8,053 nt of DNA from an uncultured Eubacteriales bacterium (GTDB lineage: Bacteria > Bacillota > Clostridia > Lachnospirales > Lachnospiraceae). The stretch spans positions 1 to 8,053 of the forward strand of contig OMSN01000063.1 of NCBI GenBank assembly GCA_900313765.1. The letters are read 5' to 3'. Every line of letters begins with the position of its first letter. The stretch's first letter is position 1. Position numbers and translations under genes: made by a program. The notes under the pieces were generated by a model that was given only the letters and a program-made list of their open reading frames with translations, did no database searches and was not told the DNA's origin. This document shows, piece after piece, positions 5,452 through 8,053 of the stretch.

Positions 5452-6393
5452 TTATCCCAGGAAGTCTTTGATCTGGGCGTAGACGCCTTTGCCGTCGAGC
5501 TGGTATTTCTCGAGCAGTGCGCCTGCGGAGCCGGACTCGCCGTATCTGTCGTAGACGCCGATGCGTTTCATCAGGGTCGGCTGCTTCTCGCCGAGGACTT
5601 CTGCGACTGCTCCGCCCAGGCCGCCGATCACGGAGTGCTCTTCGATGGTGACGACTTTGCTGGTCTTGGCTGCGCTCTTGACGATGATGTCTGCGTCGAT
5701 CGGCTTGATGGTGTGGATGTTGATGACTTCTGCGTTGACGCCGTCTGCTGCGAGCTTCTGCGCTGCTTCCAGTGCGGATGCGACGCACAGTCCGGTTGCG
5801 ACGATGGTAAGGTCGGTTCCTTCCTTCATCAGGATGCCTTTGCCGATCTCGAACTTGTAGTCCGGGTTGTCGTTGATGACCGGGACTGCGAATCTTCCGA
5901 ATCTCAGGTAGACCGGTCCGACGTATTCGTATGCTGCGCGGACTGCTGCTCTTGCTTCGATATCATCTGCCGGGTTGATGATGACCATGCCCGGGATGGT
6001 TCTCATGAGTGCGATGTCTTCGTTGCACTGATGGGTCGCGCCGTCTTCACCGACGGAGATGGATGCGTGGGTCGCACCGATCTTGACATTCAGATGCGGA
6101 TATCCGACTGCGTTGCGGACCTGCTCGAATGCGCGGCCTGCTGCGAACATGGCAAATGAAGATGCGAAGACGATCTTGCCTGTGGTTGCCATGCCGGCTG
6201 CGATGCTGATCATGTTGGATTCTGCGATTCCGCAGTCGATGAAGCGGTCCGGAAATGCTTTCTTGAACATTCCGGTCTGGGTCGCTCCGGCCAGATCCGC
6301 ATCGAGGACATAAAGATTCTCATGTTCATTTCCCAGCTCAACCAGGGCATTGCCGTAGGACTGTCTGGTAGCGATCTTCTTTACTTCTGACAT
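5452..6393 (-). CDS. Transketolase, C-terminal subunit
   Basis: This 313-residue protein corresponds to the pyrimidine-binding and C-terminal domains of transketolase and pairs with the N-terminal subunit encoded just upstream. The complete enzyme moves two-carbon ketol units between sugar phosphates using thiamine diphosphate. E58 in CGIAESNM is the conserved glutamate that activates the cofactor. Other family blocks are GMFKKAFPDRFID (41-53), GEDGATHQ (115-122) with H121, NPADDIEA (140-147), the C-domain patterns TIKPIDAD (228-235) and EEHSVIGGLGGAVAE (251-265), and YGESG (284-288). A longer reading frame starts at 6468, but the ATG at 6393 gives the family N-terminus and has GGGGGA just upstream. 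It overlaps the N-subunit gene by 13 bp, so translation is probably coupled. Its transcript ends at the shared terminator. Confidence 0.95.
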   Translation of the reverse strand: MSEVKKIATRQSYGNALVELGNEHENLYVLDADLAGATQTGMFKKAFPDRFIDCGIAESNMISIAAGMATTGKIVFASSFAMFAAGRAFEQVRNAVGYPHLNVKIGATHASISVGEDGATHQCNEDIALMRTIPGMVIINPADDIEARAAVRAAYEYVGPVYLRFGRFAVPVINDNPDYKFEIGKGILMKEGTDLTIVATGLCVASALEAAQKLAADGVNAEVINIHTIKPIDADIIVKSAAKTSKVVTIEEHSVIGGLGGAVAEVLGEKQPTLMKRIGVYDRYGESGSAGALLEKYQLDGKGVYAQIKDFLG

Positions 6394-7220
6394 AATGCAT
6401 CCCCCACTTTCTTCAGATCTTCCATAGCGACTGCATACTGCTCGTCGTTCGGAGCTTTGCCGTGCCATCCGGCCTGGTTCTCCATGAAGGATACGCCCTT
6501 GCCCTTGACTGTCTTGATGATGATCGCCACCGGCATGCCTGTGACGCCATGTGCTTCCTGGAACGCAGCCTCGATCTGAGCCATGTCATTTCCATCCGCA
6601 ACGTTGATCACGTGGAAGTTGAATGCTTCGAACTTCTTGTCGATCGGATACGGGGAGCAGACTTCGTCGATCGCGCCGTCGATCTGGAGGTTGTTGTTGT
6701 CGACGATCACTACGAGGTTGTCCAGCTTGTGTGCGCCTGCGAACATGGATGCTTCCCAGACCTGGCCTTCTTGGATCTCGCCGTCGCCGAGCAGGGTGTA
6801 GGTCTTCCAGCTCTCGCCTGTCAGTTTTGCGGACAGTGCCATGCCGACTGCTGCGCTGATGCCCTGGCCCAGAGATCCGGAACTCATGTCAACGCCCGGT
6901 GTCTCGTTCATGCAGGGGTGGCCCTGCAGATAGGAACCCAGGTGACGCAGGGTCGGAAGATCCTCTACCGGGAAATATCCTCTGTGCGCCAGCACGCTGT
7001 ACAGCAGCGGTGCCACATGGCCTTTGGACAGGACGAAACGATCACGATCCGGCTTCTTAGGATCCTTCGGATCAATGTTCATTTCTGCAAAATAAAGGTA
7101 GGTTACGACATCTGCAGCGGAGAGTGATCCGCCCGGATGTCCGGCTTTGGCACTGTGAACGGCTGTCACGATGCCTTTGCGAACTTCGTTCGCCATCTTC
7201 TGCAACTCAATTGTGGTCAT
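6381..7220 (-). CDS. Transketolase, N-terminal subunit
   Basis: This 279-residue protein is the thiamine-diphosphate (PP) domain of a split transketolase, a layout common in Firmicutes and archaea. Family features are SAKAGHPGGSLSAADV (23-38) with H28, KGHVAP (66-71) with H68, GHP (100-102), and the cofactor and metal motif from GDGEIQEGQ (145-153) to NNN (175-177). KTVKGKGVSFME (236-247) and WHGKAP (252-257), with H253, follow. The chosen ATG at 7220 has AGGAGG nine bases upstream; a start 12 codons earlier (7256) would put that ribosome site inside the gene. The active site is completed by the C-subunit. The role is probably the non-oxidative pentose phosphate pathway. A dedicated sugar pathway cannot be excluded, since split transketolases also serve such routes. 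Confidence 0.95.
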   Translation of the reverse strand: MTTIELQKMANEVRKGIVTAVHSAKAGHPGGSLSAADVVTYLYFAEMNIDPKDPKKPDRDRFVLSKGHVAPLLYSVLAHRGYFPVEDLPTLRHLGSYLQGHPCMNETPGVDMSSGSLGQGISAAVGMALSAKLTGESWKTYTLLGDGEIQEGQVWEASMFAGAHKLDNLVVIVDNNNLQIDGAIDEVCSPYPIDKKFEAFNFHVINVADGNDMAQIEAAFQEAHGVTGMPVAIIIKTVKGKGVSFMENQAGWHGKAPNDEQYAVAMEDLKKVGDALCQK

Positions 7221-7244
7221 ACTCCATGACCTCCTTTCCCTTAA

Positions 7245-7282
7245 TGTACCCGGCACTCCAGCTGCTTCTCCACCGGGTTACA
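7245..7282. promoter_or_regulatory. Inverted repeat in the transketolase leader
   Basis: TGTACCCGG (7245-7253) faces CCGGGTTACA (7273-7282) across 19 bases, complementary except for one extra T. It lies between the predicted transcription start (about 7290) and the ribosome site (7230-7235). It could be an operator or an mRNA hairpin; there is no T-run to make it a terminator. Confidence 0.4.
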
Positions 7283-7296
7283 CAGTTCTATTAAAG

Positions 7297-7325
7297 CACA
7301 TAAACCAAATCCGGTACAGAGTCAA
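7297..7325 (-). promoter_or_regulatory. Possible promoter for the transketolase pair
   Basis: On the minus strand, TTGACT (7320-7325, five of six) is separated by 17 bases from TATGTG (7297-7302, only three of six). The -35 is good and the -10 is weak, so this is tentative. Without it, the pair would depend on read-through from the dehydrogenase gene, after which no terminator is seen. Confidence 0.33.
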
Positions 7326-7334
7326 AAGCGACGA

Positions 7335-8053
7335 TTAGTATCCCAGATTCCGGTTCACGATGTTCTCCAGGGCTTCGCCGTTCACGAAGTGTTTCAGGTT
7401 GGTGCCGAAGATGCGGACGACCCGGTTGAAGGTCTCGCGCAGGTGCCACCAGCCGGCGACGTGGGGAGTGATCAGGACGTTTCTGCAGCTCCACAGCGGG
7501 TGATCTGCCGGAAGCGGCTCCGGGTCTGTCACGTCCAGGGCTGCTCCCTGGATATGCCCGCTCTCCAGGGCTCTGCACAGGGCTTCCTGGTCGATCGAGC
7601 TTCCGCGTCCTACGTTCAGGATGAAGCTGCCTTCCTTCATCAGGGCCAGGGTCCTGTCGTTGATCAGGTGCCTGGTCTCCTCTCCGCCCGGAAGGACCAT
7701 CGCTACGATGTCTGCCTTCGGAAGGACTTCATCGAGCTGCTCGAAGGTCGCCTGCTCCTCTACGTAATCCGGCTTCGGGTGTTCGTGGCGGCGCACACCA
7801 ATGACACGCGCGCCAAGAGCGTTCATTTTTCTGGCATAGAAGCTTCCGATGTCGCCCATGCCCAGGACCGCGACCGTCGCGCCTTCGACGGAGATGATCC
7901 TGCCTTCGTCCTTCCAGACATGCTCGACCTGGTTGGCCTTGTACTGCGGGAAGTTGCGGATCAGGGCAAATGTCATCGCCAGCATGTGTTCGCCGACGGA
8001 CAGGGAATAGGCGCCTGAGCCGTTGGTCAGGACGCAGTTTTCCGGCAGAACGC
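7335..8053 (-). CDS. D-isomer-specific 2-hydroxyacid dehydrogenase (N-terminus beyond right edge)
   Basis: The reading frame is open from the right edge to the stop at 7337-7335, so the 5' end and the first part of the substrate domain are missing; 238 complete residues are visible. The family interconverts 2-ketoacids and D-2-hydroxyacids using NAD(P)H. Numbered from the first visible residue, NGSGAYSLSVGEHMLA (10-25) starts the cofactor domain, with the nucleotide motif GMGDIG at 64-69. The three catalytic residues are R149 in NVGRGSSID, E178 in DPEPLP and H197 in TPHVAGW. After the second strand the sequence reads GVRRHEHP (85-92), with R87 and R88 where NAD enzymes usually have an acidic residue, which suggests NADP(H). 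The substrate is unknown; hydroxypyruvate or glyoxylate reduction would be typical of this branch. The transketolase subunit genes follow on the same strand after 114 bases. Confidence 0.92.
   Translation of the reverse strand, partial: VLPENCVLTNGSGAYSLSVGEHMLAMTFALIRNFPQYKANQVEHVWKDEGRIISVEGATVAVLGMGDIGSFYARKMNALGARVIGVRRHEHPKPDYVEEQATFEQLDEVLPKADIVAMVLPGGEETRHLINDRTLALMKEGSFILNVGRGSSIDQEALCRALESGHIQGAALDVTDPEPLPADHPLWSCRNVLITPHVAGWWHLRETFNRVVRIFGTNLKHFVNGEALENIVNRNLGY

Noticed and set aside
5359..6159. Plus-strand open frame of 266 codons opposite the transketolase C-subunit
   Set aside because: It crosses the terminator hairpin and is antisense to a clear transketolase domain; its Asp/Cys/Val-rich composition is typical of a shadow frame.

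Overview
The window looks like a moderately GC-rich Firmicute chromosome, most likely a gut-type clostridium such as a Lachnospiraceae member. That placement is inferred. It rests on the split two-subunit transketolase, the PF12897-type aspartate aminotransferase, AGGAGG-type ribosome binding sites and a secreted C39-like peptidase. No tRNA, rRNA, CRISPR array, transposase, phage gene or defence system was found. The content is mostly housekeeping metabolism around one unusual repeat-filled intergenic region.

Left block (1-3193, all on the minus strand). Read in the direction of transcription, a well-formed promoter and a palindrome-rich leader precede a class I-fold aspartate aminotransferase. 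A 91-base spacer made of short duplications follows, then an AI-2E/PerM-family membrane permease. The permease stop codon overlaps the start of an RlmI-type rRNA methyltransferase (ATGA), and that gene runs off the left edge. The three genes are probably one transcript.

Central spacer (3088-3604). This 517-base divergent intergenic region holds the aminotransferase promoter, two near-identical 124-bp tandem repeats plus the first 23 bases of a third, and a terminator-like palindrome. The repeats carry a nine-base motif (TCTGACCCG) in alternating orientation, so each unit can fold into strong hairpins. This resembles REP/BIME-type elements and is the most unusual part of the window. An extended -10 promoter for the rightward genes follows.

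Right-facing pair (3605-5392). A predicted secreted papain-like (C39-type) cysteine peptidase is followed after 66 bases by a short-chain dehydrogenase. A strong bidirectional terminator closes the pair.

Right block (5452-8053, minus strand). The genes lie in the order D-2-hydroxyacid dehydrogenase (its N-terminus lies beyond the right edge), transketolase N-terminal subunit and transketolase C-terminal subunit. The last two overlap by 13 bp and together make one thiamine-diphosphate enzyme of the pentose phosphate pathway or of a specialised sugar route. They end at the same terminator as the SDR gene.
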